Virus record (IMG/VR): IMGVR_UViG_3300010375_000056
Span: 1 to 20,581 of that record
Reading direction: 5' to 3' (one strand)
Length of the DNA stretch: 20,581 nucleotides
Source of the DNA: a virus
The notes under the pieces were generated by a model. The model saw nothing but the letters and a program-made list of their open reading frames with translations. It had not been told where the DNA came from and did no database searches. Positions 7,401-13,998 of the stretch are shown here, piece by piece (positions within the stretch are counted from its first letter, which is position 1; every line of letters begins with the position of its first letter). Made by a program: the position numbers and the translations under genes.

Positions 7401-8926
7401 TTCAGGAAGAACTCGTTGAACCTCTGCCCAGTCTCCACTGCTTCCTTGAGCCGGACCAGGAAGTCGCCAACCCGAGCTCCGAAGTCGAGCAGATTGCTCG
7501 ATCCCCTGGAAACGGAAGAACCAAAGACAGCTTCGAACGTCTGGCCCAACTTCACGAGAATATCGTAGACGATCTTCACCGCGGAGAAGAGGCCGTCGAA
7601 GATCTGCCTCAGATCAGCACTAGTATGCGCTCCTATTTTGAACTTTTCAGTCAGCTGCTCGAAGACGTCTGTCAGATGCTTCAAACTCTGGGCGGTAGCC
7701 GGTGGGAAGACGTCTCTGAATGCTTCCCCGATCGGCTTCATGATCAAGCCGAGATCTTGGAACGCTTGGCCGAACGCCTTGATGAGTTCGGTCCTACCGC
7801 CTAGCTTCGCCCATCCCTCCAGGAGGTTGTTCAGCGCGTAGACCGGTCCGGTGAGTGCGTTCTCAGCAACGTTGTGGACCTTGGTGAAGAGGTTTGTCGC
7901 TTGATCAATGTTGCCGAAGATCGTCTTGAAGATCGCGCCATATGCGGTTGCCACCTCCTCCTTGAGCGCGTCGGCAAGCTGCGTCATCGTCTTGATGTGC
8001 GTAGCAGAACCGAGTGCGGTCTGACCCAGAGCCTGAATCTGCTTGGCCTGCTGAGCCGTGAAGCCCATAGCCTTGAGCTGAGCAGCACTGAGGTCGCCAG
8101 TGAACTGAGAGAGTGTCTTCGTGAGGATGTCGGATGTCAACCAACCCTCTTGAAGACTGTTGCGGAAGCTTCCAGCCTTCTTGATGATCGCATCGATGTT
8201 GGTGCCAGCGGCTCGAGCGGTGTTCTCCAGAGCAGTCTGGAACACCTTGCCGCCGAGACCAGCGTTGACGACGGAGTTCCAGTCCTGAAGCTGAACCTTG
8301 CCGGATGCGATGGCCTGGGACAGCTGATACATCGCGGTGGAAGCCTGCTGCGAACTAGCGCCAGACAGAGCCGCGAGGTTGGCGATACCCTTGATGGACT
8401 CGACCGAAGTCTTCAGATCCACACCGGCGGCCGTGAAGGTGCCGATGTTCTGAGTCATCTCAGAGAAGTTGTAGACCGTCTGGTTCGCGTAGGTGTTCAA
8501 CTCAGCCAAGGCCTTGTTGACGTCACCGATCTTCGTACCTTCAGAAGCCGTGTTCGCCAAAATCGTCTGAACCGCGTTGATCTGGGTTTCGTAGTTCTGG
8601 AACCCAGCCTTGATCGGGTCGATCGTGAGGGACTTGGCCATCTGCAGGCCAACGTCGACGATCTTGTTTGTCAGATTCGAGAGAACGGTGTAACCGATCA
8701 CCGACAAAGCGGTGAATCGACTCGCCACGTGATCCACGCCGTTGGCAAGAGGATCCATCGTGACGGATTTGACTGCTTCGCCGAGACTGGCAAAACCCTT
8801 GGCGGCACCTTCCAAGCTGAGACCCTTGTTCAGCTTGTCCATTGTGCCGAGTGTGACGGCGGCGTTGTGCTCAAACGACGTATTGTCGAAGAGCATTTGA
8901 ACGACCCGCTGGTCGATGTTGCTCAT
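4469..8926 (-). CDS. Tape measure protein (about 1485 aa)
   Basis: The tape measure sets tail length and is threaded inside the tail tube during assembly. Residues about 60-280 form the usual tape-measure N-terminal domain (DPIKAGFQNYETQINAVQT, LNTYANQTVYNFSEMTQNIG, KVQLQDWNSVVNAGLGGK). Residues about 670-1150 are hydrophobic helical repeats of about 55 residues, and about 1165-1295 are shorter repeats with PKIVQSA. Near 1310 comes GINSPSTRYAEMG, and near the C-terminus YNFTQNNYSPKALSDTEIYR, both typical of the family. I chose the ATG at 8924-8926 because it overlaps the previous stop as ATGA and GGTGA lies 7 bases upstream. The in-frame ATG at 8947 lacks a usable site. At about 0.15 nm per residue, the tail would be near 220 nm. 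Confidence 0.93.
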   Translation of the reverse strand: MSNIDQRVVQMLFDNTSFEHNAAVTLGTMDKLNKGLSLEGAAKGFASLGEAVKSVTMDPLANGVDHVASRFTALSVIGYTVLSNLTNKIVDVGLQMAKSLTIDPIKAGFQNYETQINAVQTILANTASEGTKIGDVNKALAELNTYANQTVYNFSEMTQNIGTFTAAGVDLKTSVESIKGIANLAALSGASSQQASTAMYQLSQAIASGKVQLQDWNSVVNAGLGGKVFQTALENTARAAGTNIDAIIKKAGSFRNSLQEGWLTSDILTKTLSQFTGDLSAAQLKAMGFTAQQAKQIQALGQTALGSATHIKTMTQLADALKEEVATAYGAIFKTIFGNIDQATNLFTKVHNVAENALTGPVYALNNLLEGWAKLGGRTELIKAFGQAFQDLGLIMKPIGEAFRDVFPPATAQSLKHLTDVFEQLTEKFKIGAHTSADLRQIFDGLFSAVKIVYDILVKLGQTFEAVFGSSVSRGSSNLLDFGARVGDFLVRLKEAVETGQRFNEFFLKLQEVLQVPITLVKALGLLLRDLFDKLDVGDKAQKSIGSVKDSLSSVLSESKLLAAAFDYVRDHIDAFYHGVQPLADKISKAFENMAKSFTNGSAGIDFTGLLRVVDTGLFGGLIVLLKKFVDYVGSGHKPGVINGFLDTIKESFEGLTKTLESMQTTLKAATLLEIAAAIAILAVAADKLSAINGPALERSTTALAVMFTQLITSMGIFQKFIGSEGFVKMPVMMLSLILLAGAIDVLSGSVIKLGKEDWNSLAKGLLAISVMLTTLAFSVNLMGDSNHMIAVGFGVASIGKGVKILGDVLVQLGGISWEELGKGLTGLAGVLGALTLFSVIADADTAGAGTGLGVTILAYGILILAKAVKEIGQYSWTTIAKGLDLMAGSLAAIGLVLKLVPPSSVFSAAGVLIVASSLGLIGNALDKMGKETWSQGAHGLALMAGALTLIAGALYLLPPSSLLSAAAIFIVAASLGMITDALGKMGAQSWTEIAKGLTELAGALVLIAGAAILMTEALPGAAALLVMAAAIDILAPALKTMGDMSWGNILSSLVELAGVFVVLALGGALIEPVIPVLFSLAGAVALLGLGALSAGLGLVFLSTGYTALAVGMAANTASMVFAITSFLNLIPIAAKQFALGLVVFVETLAQSAPAIAKAFLTLFSTILDTLGKLVPKVVDLFLKLLTQLLQTAAKYIPQLIDAGVNLISGFLEGLARNMPKIVQSATDLIVAFTKGISDNLPKIVQSAFDMTIKFITSLGQGFKQNTPKVVTALIQMGGDMIDGLIQGLEAGASKVADTLLQIAKDSIKAPLHWLGINSPSTRYAEMGFWCMAGWGMGVEDNSGIVIDAHSKVAKNAFDVVSQSMSLIGDHFDAVEFNPKIKPVLDMSNFNGSVFDVSDPAHPINLSNPASYYGATNASEGYLRNNSRNTSTDNTFNRQPTTPTYNFTQNNYSPKALSDTEIYRQTNNQLSAVRGTLVYQSGGTQ
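5560..6830 (-). repeat. Tandem hydrophobic repeats coding within the tape measure
   Basis: The tape measure region contains about six to seven degenerate units of about 55 codons (about 165 bp). Each is built on the pattern LxKMGxxSWxEIAKGLxxLAGALxLIAGA followed by LxPPSSLLSAAAxxIVAASLG. The clearest neighbouring units start near 6135 and 5969, about 166 bp apart. Outer units are more diverged (KLGKEDWNSLAKGLLAISV, KTMGDMSWGNILSSLVELAG). These segments could span membranes, as expected for tape measures thought to be released into the host membrane during DNA entry. That role is established for some phages and inferred here. The boundaries are approximate. Confidence 0.7.
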
Positions 8927-9300
8927 GCGGAAGTCACCGCCCTCCATACCCTTTCGGCGATTCGGTCAAATATCGGTGCCATCGCCGGGTTGATGTAGTC
9001 CCGGCCTTGAACGTAGCCTCCAGTGCCGGTTCCGTATCCATACTGGAGCATGATCGCTACTGGGAAGTCTGACTCTACGTCGGTGTTGGTCCAGTAGATC
9101 GTGTACCTACCGTTTCTGGCCGACACGTCGAAACTCCACGAACCCGCAGCGAGTCCAGTGTCTGTCGGCGTGGCCGAGGAAAGGGCCGCGACGCCTTCTT
9201 GTCCTGCCGACTTCAGAATATCGAGGATGTTCAGTTTCACAGCTTTCTGCAAGAACTGTTCAGTCGACTTGAAATCACCAGAGACAGTGTAGGATATCAT
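8923..9300 (-). CDS. HK97 gp10-like neck/tail-completion protein (125 aa)
   Basis: The protein has the HK97 gp10-family layout: an N-terminal helix with AVKLNILDILKSAGQEGVAA, the signature TPTDTGLAAGSWSFDV (compare the family's 'P-x-D-T-G-x-L' turn), beta strands, and the C-terminal QYGYGTGTGGYVQGRDYINP followed by the closing helix. The family normally works at the head-tail joint or in tail completion. The ATG at 9298-9300 has AAAGGAG 5 bases upstream. The stop overlaps the tape measure start as ATGA. Its location directly before the tape measure, rather than between head closure and tail terminator, is unusual for HK97-type order, so it may act on the tail rather than the neck. Confidence 0.75.
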   Translation of the reverse strand: MISYTVSGDFKSTEQFLQKAVKLNILDILKSAGQEGVAALSSATPTDTGLAAGSWSFDVSARNGRYTIYWTNTDVESDFPVAIMLQYGYGTGTGGYVQGRDYINPAMAPIFDRIAERVWRAVTSA

Positions 9301-9314
9301 CGCGGCTCCTTTCT

Positions 9315-11114
9315 TTACGCGGCTTCGACCAACAGGTAGGAAACGACAGACGTGTCGGTAGAGGATGTGCTCTTGATCACGAAACTCGTACCGACCGTGT
9401 GAGCGTTGACGAACAACGCGCCGGGAGTTCCTCCGGGGGTCACCGACCCCAAGATGATCCTGGTGTTGGCTGTCGTCGAGGTGTTGCTGACGGTCACGGT
9501 TCCGGCCACGAGAGTGGCAGTGCCCTGGCGGGCGTTGGTGCCCTCCTTGACTCGGAGACCCTTGCCTGCGAGTCCGATGATGATGTCGGAATCGGAGGTA
9601 CCGACCTGTGCAGTACCCAAACGCTTCCACGTCGTGTCACGAGCAGAGGTGCCGATACCATAAGTCATGGTTCCGTCACCAGCGAGGCGGAAGTTGTCGT
9701 TCGCAGCCACGCCACCTTGGTTTGAACTCAGGATCGTGTTGGCCGAAGAACTGGGCTGAGCTGCGAGCGCAGCTTGAGCCGTGAGACCGGCCGTATAGTT
9801 CGGGGTAGACGTGTAGTTCAGATTCGTGCTGCTGACATCTGCCACCACCGATGGGATGTTGGTCACCCAGTTCGAGGCGGCCGCACCGCTTCCTTCGAAA
9901 CGGGTGTTGATGCAACGAACTTTCTGGCCGGACGCAGCGATGTTGATGCTTTTCTGCACGCCATTCGAACCAGAAGCCACGATGCTCGAGGAGAATCGAC
10001 AATCGCTGATGACACCGGTAGAAGTCCCAGACCAGTTGATCTCGTAGTTCGTACCGGAAGAACCCGAGCCGTTGGCGGTCAAGCCGAGATCCAGAAGATT
10101 GATCGGATTACCCGATCCCTCGATCGAAACACCGTGTGTCTGGCAGTCGGTGATCCTGAGACCTCGTACGAAGAGGCTAGATGCCGCGCCGGTGACGCGC
10201 AGACCTATGACTCCGTACTGAAGAACGCCGTCTGTGATCTGAACGTTCGTAGGAGATCCACCGGCACTGTCCTCGATAAGACAGTTGGCTCCAGCAGAGC
10301 TGTTGGTCGTGGATCGAACGTTCACCATGAACAGATCTCTGACGGCGCCCTTGATGTGGAGATTGCTCCCCGTGCCATTTGCCATCTGCAGGTTGACGTT
10401 TGAGAACTCGAGATCTTGAGCGTCCTCGATGAACAGGCCGTCCATATTGGCGCCTGCGCCGGTTGTCACACCCATGGTTCGGAGCCAAATATCGCTCACT
10501 TGACCGTGGTAGATGTAGCTGTTCGGCGAATTGCCCTTCAGATGCATCCCCGCGGAGCATTGCTGGGCGAAGATCCTGCTGATCATGAGACCGTCGGGGT
10601 TGTTCCCGGAGGAGTCGCTGACGGCCTCTATGCACCACGAGTTGATGAATTGAAAGGTGCAGTTGTCGATCTTAGCGTGCTTGCCGCCGTAGACGTAGAT
10701 CGCATCCACGACGGGATTACCGGGCGTAGAGCTGGAGTTGGCTCCGGCTATCGTGATATCTTCCACGATGCAGTCTTGGCCGGTGATCGTGACGGCGGCA
10801 GTTCCGGTGAAAGTACCGCCGATCATGATCCGGGTTGCTTCGGGGCCTGCGCCCCTCAATGTCGTCCCGTCGGCACTGAGCGTGAGAGACGCGGTTGACG
10901 TCAGAAGGTAGTTTCCCGGAGGGACGAACACGATGCCGCCACCGCCGGACGAAGTGACCGCCGAAATGGCATCCGCGAAGGCGGTGTCGTTTGACGTGAA
11001 CGCGTCGCCGACTGCTCCGTAGTCCATGACGTTGTAGACTAGGGAGCCTTTGTCCACCTTCTCCGCGAGAGCAGTCTCAGTGGCTGCCGCGGTCATTGCT
11101 GTGACTGTAGCCAC
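9315..11114 (-). CDS. Tailspike or appendage with pectate-lyase-like beta helix (599 aa)
   Basis: This is probably a trimeric spike that binds or cuts a surface polysaccharide. A short Ala/Thr-rich head (residues 1-25) is followed by YNVMDYGAVGDAFTSNDTAF, the typical start of a pectate-lyase-3 right-handed beta helix. Then come helix rungs such as VFVPPGNYLL, CIVEDITIAG, AKIDNCTFQF and GVISDCRFSS to about residue 420. Residues about 490-599 form a separate C-terminal domain (DTTWKRLGTAQVGTSDSDII, RQGTATLVAGTVTVSNTS, TSFVIKSTSSTDTSVVSYLL) of the type found at the ends of phage fibres. The start is GTG (11112-11114), 12 bases after the preceding stop. An overlapping ATG at 11116 is out of frame. 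No catalytic residues can be assigned by eye. Confidence 0.85.
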   Translation of the reverse strand: MATVTAMTAAATETALAEKVDKGSLVYNVMDYGAVGDAFTSNDTAFADAISAVTSSGGGGIVFVPPGNYLLTSTASLTLSADGTTLRGAGPEATRIMIGGTFTGTAAVTITGQDCIVEDITIAGANSSSTPGNPVVDAIYVYGGKHAKIDNCTFQFINSWCIEAVSDSSGNNPDGLMISRIFAQQCSAGMHLKGNSPNSYIYHGQVSDIWLRTMGVTTGAGANMDGLFIEDAQDLEFSNVNLQMANGTGSNLHIKGAVRDLFMVNVRSTTNSSAGANCLIEDSAGGSPTNVQITDGVLQYGVIGLRVTGAASSLFVRGLRITDCQTHGVSIEGSGNPINLLDLGLTANGSGSSGTNYEINWSGTSTGVISDCRFSSSIVASGSNGVQKSINIAASGQKVRCINTRFEGSGAAASNWVTNIPSVVADVSSTNLNYTSTPNYTAGLTAQAALAAQPSSSANTILSSNQGGVAANDNFRLAGDGTMTYGIGTSARDTTWKRLGTAQVGTSDSDIIIGLAGKGLRVKEGTNARQGTATLVAGTVTVSNTSTTANTRIILGSVTPGGTPGALFVNAHTVGTSFVIKSTSSTDTSVVSYLLVEAA

Positions 11115-11126
11115 ATTGCCTACTTT

Positions 11127-11927
11127 CTAGAGAGAGGACGAACTCACCGTGTAGGTGTCGGAGTCGATGTAAACCGCACTGTCCCACGTGAGCTGAGCAG
11201 TGTTCGAATCCAACATGAACAGAGCGCCGTCAGGCGCCGTCATCGTGAAGGTGCCATCGCCGTTGTCGGTGACGGTAAGACCTCCGTTGGAATCGATGGC
11301 ACTGATGATTTCAGTGAACGGAGGAAGATGCGGAGGAGTCGTGTCCGTTCCGTACAGGGCGTTTTCCATGTATGTGAGAACGGGTTCAGAGAGCTCCCTT
11401 GAGTCGAGAATGTAATGTGCAGTCCTTTGATAGCCACTCACCGCCGGGGGCAATGCGGTGAGGGACCAAGCGAAGTCGGCAACATTGACGTTAGTCGTGT
11501 CGGACTTGTAGCTGTGGATCGAAGGCGAAGCCAAGACGTTGTACACGAGATGGATCCTGTAACCCAGAGCACCCGTCAGATCATTTCCGATGAACGTCCT
11601 GTAGGAAAGACTGAACGGCTTCCTCTTCTGCCGAGTAGCAAAGAAGCCGGTACGAACAGAAGCGTTGCCGTCGCAATCTTCGAATTCGTCAGGGTACGTG
11701 TACGCGGACAGCTGTGCTTGGTACTCCTCGGGCGAAGCGAGGTTTGAGTACTTGTCGCCGTCTACGTACAGCGGTTTCGCAGCTCCGCCTGAGATGTTCT
11801 CCACGACTGAAGTGAGACCACTCCAGGGGACACCCGGTTGATTTCCAATGTACAGAACACCTCGGTCGACGCCTGACTGATAGATGCGTGAGCCTGCCGC
11901 ACCCCAATTGATCGCGGTCAAGGTCAA
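11127..11927 (-). CDS. Second major-tail-protein paralogue (266 aa)
   Basis: Over about 200 residues this aligns by eye with the major tail protein at 12486-13361. Shared landmarks are SGVDRGVLYI/TGVDKGVLFI, LSAYTYPDEF/LSAYTYPDAW, SYRTFIGNDL/CYRTRIGNDL, GYRIHLVY/GYKLHLVW, FAWSLTALP/FTWSVTCVP and ENALYGT/EDTLYGT. It lacks the C-terminal beta domain of the first copy and instead ends in a different one (LTVTDNGDGTFTMTAPDGAL, then SAVYIDSDTYTVSSSSL). The start is TTG, overlapping the chaperone stop as TTGA, which suggests translational coupling and lower expression. It could be a minor tube ring, an adaptor for the adjacent spike, or a tail terminus component. The paralogy is firm; the role is inference. 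Confidence 0.8.
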   Translation of the reverse strand: MTLTAINWGAAGSRIYQSGVDRGVLYIGNQPGVPWSGLTSVVENISGGAAKPLYVDGDKYSNLASPEEYQAQLSAYTYPDEFEDCDGNASVRTGFFATRQKRKPFSLSYRTFIGNDLTGALGYRIHLVYNVLASPSIHSYKSDTTNVNVADFAWSLTALPPAVSGYQRTAHYILDSRELSEPVLTYMENALYGTDTTPPHLPPFTEIISAIDSNGGLTVTDNGDGTFTMTAPDGALFMLDSNTAQLTWDSAVYIDSDTYTVSSSSL

Positions 11928-12463
11928 CCCCTACTTTTCATCTCGGCTCGCCGGGCTTCGTTGAGTGCGCGGTTCCGTGCTGCCACTTCAGACGGAGTGA
12001 GCTCTTTTTCGGGTTGGTTCTTCTCGTTGCAGACTCTCACGAGAGTCAACAGTTTGTTGAGATGCCAATGCTGGCACTCGAAGGGGATGTTGAGAGCCAC
12101 CATCCAGTAGTAGATGATCTCAGCGGTGATGATCTCTCGAGCTTGTTGCGCTTTCTCGTCCTTGAACCAGGTCGCGGTCTGACGAGAATTGATGTAGGCG
12201 TTGATCTCTTCGATGTTGCCCACCGTCATTCCGTCATAGACATCGTCGGGAACATTTTCGGTGAGTGTCATCGCCTTGATGTACTCGAGGAGATCCTGAC
12301 CGCTCTTCTCTTCTCTCGAGATGAACGGCTTCTCTGTGATCGCCTCCCATTTTGACAGAGAAGCCAGAGAGTGCTCCAGTGTCAGTTCGTACTCCCCGAC
12401 GATGAACTCTTCGGTGATCTCATCGAAGAAGTCCTCGCCGTAAGGGACTTTGATCTTGAGCAC
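11924..12463 (-). CDS. Tail assembly chaperone (179 aa)
   Basis: This is probably the chaperone that holds the tape measure while the tube polymerises. Features are a short beta N-terminus (LKIKVPYGEDFFDEITEEFI), then a helical body (LEHSLASLSKWEAITEKPF, EKSGQDLLEYIKAMTL, EIITAEIIYYWMVALNIPFE) and a charged tail ending ARNRALNEARRAEMKSRG. It follows the major tail protein directly, the standard chaperone position. The start is GTG (12461-12463) with an AAAGGAG site 8 bases upstream. It is one complete frame: the alternative frames after its only A-rich run close quickly, so the usual G/G-T frameshift product is not evident. The tape measure is separated from it by three other genes. Confidence 0.8.
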   Translation of the reverse strand: MLKIKVPYGEDFFDEITEEFIVGEYELTLEHSLASLSKWEAITEKPFISREEKSGQDLLEYIKAMTLTENVPDDVYDGMTVGNIEEINAYINSRQTATWFKDEKAQQAREIITAEIIYYWMVALNIPFECQHWHLNKLLTLVRVCNEKNQPEKELTPSEVAARNRALNEARRAEMKSRG

Positions 12464-12485
12464 TCTCTGGTCTCCTTTCGTTCGG

Positions 12486-13361
12486 CTAGAAGGTGATCAG
12501 CCACTCGTTGACGTTCGGGTCCGGGATGTAGTACCCGGCCGTCGGCGTCGCCATGAACACGGTGTTGACCGTGATCGTGACGGTGCCCGTGACGAGGGTG
12601 GCCACGCCGTTCACGACCTTGTAGTACTGCAGGCCGGTGACGACGGGGATGGTGACCACGTGGGTCGAGGAGTTGTAGGTCGGAACCGTCGGGATCGCAG
12701 ACGACATGGTGCCCGCGAACATCGCCAGGACCTCGTCGGGCAGCGGCAGACGACCGTTGACGCCGGAGGTGCCGTAGAGCGTGTCCTCCAGAGTGGCCAG
12801 TGCGCTGGGGTTGACCTTGGTCGAGTCGATCACCAGCGTAGACGTCGGCTTGTAGCCGGTCGCGCTGATCGGCACGCAGGTGACGGACCAGGTGAACTCG
12901 TTCGCGGACGGGCTGTCGTTGATGGTGGACCAAGCCTTCTGGGACGGAGCCGCGGTGCAACCCCAGACCAGGTGGAGCTTGTAGCCCTCATCGGTGCCGA
13001 CCAGGTCGTTGCCGATCCGGGTTCGGTAGCAGAAGCCGAAGGTCTTGCGGCTCTGCTGTCCGACCGCGACGCCGATCTCCGGCTCCACGGTGCCGTCGCA
13101 GACACTCCACGCGTCGGGGTAGGTGTAGGCCGAGAGGTCGCAGCCGAAGTACTCCGTCGAGGTCAGGTTCAGGTATCGCGTGTTGTCGGCGTAGAGGGCC
13201 GTGGCGGTGCCGCCGACCGGCTTCTCGGTGACCTTGGTCAGACCGTTCCACGCGTAGGCGTTGACGTAGTTCCCGTTGTTGTCCGGAATGAACAGGACAC
13301 CCTTGTCGACGCCAGTCTCGTAGACGTGGTTGCCGACGGTGTCCCAAGTGAGAGCCACCAT
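12486..13361 (-). CDS. Major tail (tube) protein with C-terminal beta domain (291 aa)
   Basis: This is probably the protein that polymerises into the tail tube. The core (residues 1-215) is beta-rich (VYETGVDKGVLFIPDNNGNY, LTKVTEKPVGGTATALYADN, LSAYTYPDAW, FCYRTRIGNDL). Residues 223-291 form a separate Ig-like surface domain (VVTIPVVTGLQYY, ATLVTGTVT, TAGYYIPDPNVNEWLITF) matching the C-terminus of the capsid protein. The ATG follows GAGGAG with 9 bases spacing. Codons end strongly in G or C compared with neighbouring genes, as in the capsid gene, consistent with very high expression. It sits between tail terminator and chaperone, and a diverged second copy lies at 11127-11927. Confidence 0.88.
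   Translation of the reverse strand: MVALTWDTVGNHVYETGVDKGVLFIPDNNGNYVNAYAWNGLTKVTEKPVGGTATALYADNTRYLNLTSTEYFGCDLSAYTYPDAWSVCDGTVEPEIGVAVGQQSRKTFGFCYRTRIGNDLVGTDEGYKLHLVWGCTAAPSQKAWSTINDSPSANEFTWSVTCVPISATGYKPTSTLVIDSTKVNPSALATLEDTLYGTSGVNGRLPLPDEVLAMFAGTMSSAIPTVPTYNSSTHVVTIPVVTGLQYYKVVNGVATLVTGTVTITVNTVFMATPTAGYYIPDPNVNEWLITF
12489..12695 (-). repeat. C-terminal beta domain shared with the capsid protein (tail copy)
   Basis: Residues 223-291 of the major tail protein align with residues 618-696 of the protease-capsid fusion. Common elements are VVTIP-x-VTG, a Tyr three residues later, ATL-x-x-G, then GYY and a final NEW followed by alternating hydrophobic residues. This is a protein-level repeat; the DNA is diverged. 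Ig-like C-terminal domains of this kind are known additions to siphophage capsid and tail proteins and are thought to decorate the surface. Confidence 0.75.
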
Positions 13362-13376
13362 GCGGAGGTTCTCCTC

Positions 13377-13676
13377 TCAGAAGTAGAGATTGAAGACGTC
13401 GTGATTAAGATTGCTCGCCACGAAGAACCGATTTCGTCGGCACATTGGAAGTTGAGCAACCTTATCGGGGATCGCGCTGTCGGGATCAGGATCAATCACT
13501 GTCACCTGATACCCGACAGTGTGGTGGTAGGGATTGTTGTCGGCGAAGTTCGAAATCCCGTTGTAGCGCTGGTACACGATACAGGGGTACTGCATTTGAG
13601 TCTCAGACGGCGGCTGAAAATATACATTCTCAGTCACCGTCAAAAGCAGCGTGTGAAGATCAAGCCTTCGGCCCAT
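13377..13676 (-). CDS. Tail terminator / tail-to-head joining protein (99 aa)
   Basis: This is probably the protein that caps the finished tail tube and joins it to the head. The sequence has the look of the small siphophage terminator family: RLDLHTLLLTVTENVYFQPP, then QYPCIVYQRYNGI, the central strand HTVGYQVTVIDPDPDSAIPD and the C-terminal NLNHDVFNLYF. It is shorter than the usual 120-140 residues but looks complete. The ATG (13674-13676) is preceded by AGGGGG with 8 bases spacing and overlaps the end of the head-closure gene by 17 bases. The gene lies directly before the major tail protein, the expected place. Confidence 0.7.
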   Translation of the reverse strand: MGRRLDLHTLLLTVTENVYFQPPSETQMQYPCIVYQRYNGISNFADNNPYHHTVGYQVTVIDPDPDSAIPDKVAQLPMCRRNRFFVASNLNHDVFNLYF

Positions 13677-13992
13677 TGTACGAGCCCCCTAACGTGAGAA
13701 CGAGACGGGGGCCCTGGACTTCCACGTTAGTGACGGTCCAGAGCACCCCGTTCCATTCGACGTAGCGCATGGACAGGAAGTTTTCGACAGCGTACGCATC
13801 AGCCATTATGGATATGCTGTTGTTAACGACAATGTCGTCATTAACTTTGGCATTGTCTTCGAGACGTCGAGTGTTTCGAAGAACGTCACCGTAGTAATAA
13901 ACCTCGGTGATGGTGGAATTCCATATGCCAGGAGCGGTTTCCGTAGTTGAAGAAGCGTAACCAACCTTGCCGTAGAACCTCCTAGAAGCCAT
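13660..13992 (-). CDS. Head-closure / head-tail connector protein (110 aa)
   Basis: This is a small beta-rich protein (GKVGYASSTTETAPGIWNST, VYYYGDVLRN, ISIMADAYAVENFLSMRYVE, WTVTNVEVQGPRLVLTLGGS) with the features of SPP1 gp16/HK97-type head-closure proteins. In particular, the YVEWNG-x-LWTVTNVEV run followed by a LGGSYNG ending is typical. These proteins sit under the connector and stop DNA leaking from the filled head. The ATG at 13990-13992 lies 6 bases after the capsid stop and has no clear ribosome-binding site, so translation probably depends on ribosomes finishing the capsid gene. The tail terminator gene overlaps its end. Confidence 0.7.
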   Translation of the reverse strand: MASRRFYGKVGYASSTTETAPGIWNSTITEVYYYGDVLRNTRRLEDNAKVNDDIVVNNSISIMADAYAVENFLSMRYVEWNGVLWTVTNVEVQGPRLVLTLGGSYNGPKA

Positions 13993-13998
13993 GAGCTA

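Noticed and set aside
8927-8947. Upstream ATG for the tape measure (MEGGDFR extension)
   Set aside because: GAAAGGG lies only 1-3 bases from that ATG. The ATG at 8926 has GGTGA at 7 bases and overlaps the preceding stop as ATGA.
7874-8998. A 374-codon plus-strand frame opposite the tape measure N-terminus, and similar frames at 6135-7019 and 2924-3772
   Set aside because: These are shadows of real minus-strand genes, with no family resemblance and antisense to well-supported proteins.
9301-9630. N-terminal extension of the gp10-like gene to 235 residues
   Set aside because: The extension overlaps the spike gene and is a His/Arg/Gln-rich out-of-frame translation of it. AAAGGAG precedes the ATG at 9300, where the gp10-like sequence begins.
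12000-12020. A-rich run in the chaperone gene as a frameshift site
   Set aside because: The bases do not form an X XXY YYZ heptamer in frame, and both alternative frames close without adding a chaperone-like extension.
12450-13697. A 415-codon open frame on the plus strand opposite the major tail protein
   Set aside because: Same cause as opposite the capsid gene: high GC3 in the real gene. The product is Arg/Asp/Val-rich and has no domain or matching operon.
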